From the NCBI GenBank assembly GCA_946410535.1, contig CAMKAR010000115.1, positions 1 to 6,703 of the forward strand: 6,703 nucleotides of DNA, in the 5' to 3' direction. Of this stretch, positions 6,235 through 6,703 are shown piece after piece. The stretch's first letter is position 1. Each line of letters begins with the position of its first letter. This DNA is from an uncultured Bacteroidales bacterium. GTDB lineage: Bacteria; Bacteroidota; Bacteroidia; Bacteroidales; F082. The notes under the pieces are model-generated. The model was not told where the DNA came from. It was given only the letters and a program-made list of their open reading frames with translations, and searched no databases. The position numbers and the translations under genes were made by a program.

Positions 6235-6703
6235 ATGGTCAACTACAAAGAATTGGGACTCGTGAACACCCGTAAAATGTTCGCCAAGGCGGTTGATGGC
6301 GGCTATGCCATCCCGGCCTTCAACTTCAACAATATGGAACAGATGCAGGCCATCATCATGGCTGCCGTCGAAACCAAGTCGCCCGTCATCCTGCAAGTGT
6401 CGAAAGGCGCGCGCAACTACGCCAACCAGACCCTGCTGCGCTACATGGCCCAAGGTGCAGTGGAATACGCCAAGGAGCTGGGCTGCGCCCATCCTGAGAT
6501 CGTGCTTCACCTCGACCACGGCGATAGCTTCGAACTGTGCAAATCGTGCATCGACATGGGCTTCTCGTCGGTAATGATCGACGGCTCGGCGCTGCCCTAC
6601 GACGAAAACGTGGCCCTGACGAGAAAAGTCGTCGACTACGCACACCAATACGATGTGACCGTGGAAGGCGAATTGGGCGTTTTGGCCGGTGTTGAGGAAG
6701 AAG
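6235..6703 (+). CDS. fba: Class II fructose-1,6-bisphosphate aldolase, N-terminal 156 residues (3' end outside window)
   Basis: Zinc-dependent cytosolic enzyme that splits fructose 1,6-bisphosphate into dihydroxyacetone phosphate and glyceraldehyde 3-phosphate, and reverses this in gluconeogenesis. The frame is open to the last base of the window, giving 156 codons of an enzyme I expect to be about 330 residues. The start of the (beta/alpha)8 barrel is clear: YAIPAFNFNNMEQ (24-36) and VILQVSKGARNYA (51-63). HLDHGDSFE (92-100) carries the catalytic Asp94 and zinc ligand His95. SSVMIDGSALPYDENV is at 111-126, and VEGELGVLAGVEEE (143-156) holds a further metal-ligand Glu (Glu146 by family alignment). 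The ATG at 6235 is the only plausible start: TAA at 6208-6210 is in frame upstream with no ATG, GTG or TTG between. There is no Shine-Dalgarno; the A-rich leader fits a highly expressed Bacteroidota gene. Its -7 box at 6058 suggests transcription separate from the peptidase gene. Confidence 0.95.
   Translation, partial: MVNYKELGLVNTRKMFAKAVDGGYAIPAFNFNNMEQMQAIIMAAVETKSPVILQVSKGARNYANQTLLRYMAQGAVEYAKELGCAHPEIVLHLDHGDSFELCKSCIDMGFSSVMIDGSALPYDENVALTRKVVDYAHQYDVTVEGELGVLAGVEEE

Noticed and set aside
6217..6648. Minus-strand open frame of 143 codons opposite fba
   Set aside because: The plus strand encodes an unmistakable class II aldolase here; the reverse frame has no recognisable features.

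Overview
The window reads as chromosomal DNA from a member of the order Bacteroidales (phylum Bacteroidota). Four things point there: a type IX secretion (T9SS) C-terminal sorting tail on a gingipain-family peptidase; promoters with the Bacteroidota -33 TTTG / -7 TAnnTTTG pattern; no Shine-Dalgarno sequences before the starts; and a class II aldolase whose sequence is very close to what I recall of Bacteroides/Prevotella enzymes. Genus cannot be decided from this stretch. All four recognisable genes lie on the + strand.

Layout. Positions 2-352 hold the 3' end of pruA (delta-1-pyrroline-5-carboxylate dehydrogenase, proline to glutamate). The 148-base gap after it carries a perfect 28-base palindrome, a hairpin with a T run that probably ends pruA, a promoter overlapping that hairpin, and two degenerate 16-base AT-rich repeats. 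Positions 501-1814 encode a 437-residue archaeal-type AAA-like ATPase with a winged-helix region and a C-terminal PD-(D/E)XK nuclease-like domain (DUF234 type). The 130-base gap after it mirrors the one before: three more 16-base repeat units, then a second copy of the hairpin/promoter cassette. Positions 1945-6036 encode a 1363-residue secreted peptidase C25 (gingipain family) protein with signal peptide, propeptide, catalytic domain (His501/Cys533), several beta-sandwich domains and a T9SS tail. The next gap (198 bases) has a -7 box, a large inverted array of heptamer repeats and an A-rich leader. Positions 6235 to the window end are the first 156 codons of class II fructose-bisphosphate aldolase.

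The genes do not form an obvious pathway. pruA and fba are core metabolism, the C25 protein is an exported protease, and the ATPase-nuclease looks like an accessory module lodged between them. Each gene after pruA seems to have its own promoter, so I infer single-gene transcription units. The most unusual material is the repeat structure around the ATPase gene and the heptamer hairpin at the predicted 5' end of the fba transcript. I found no RNA gene, CRISPR array, insertion sequence or complete new system that the sequence alone would prove.
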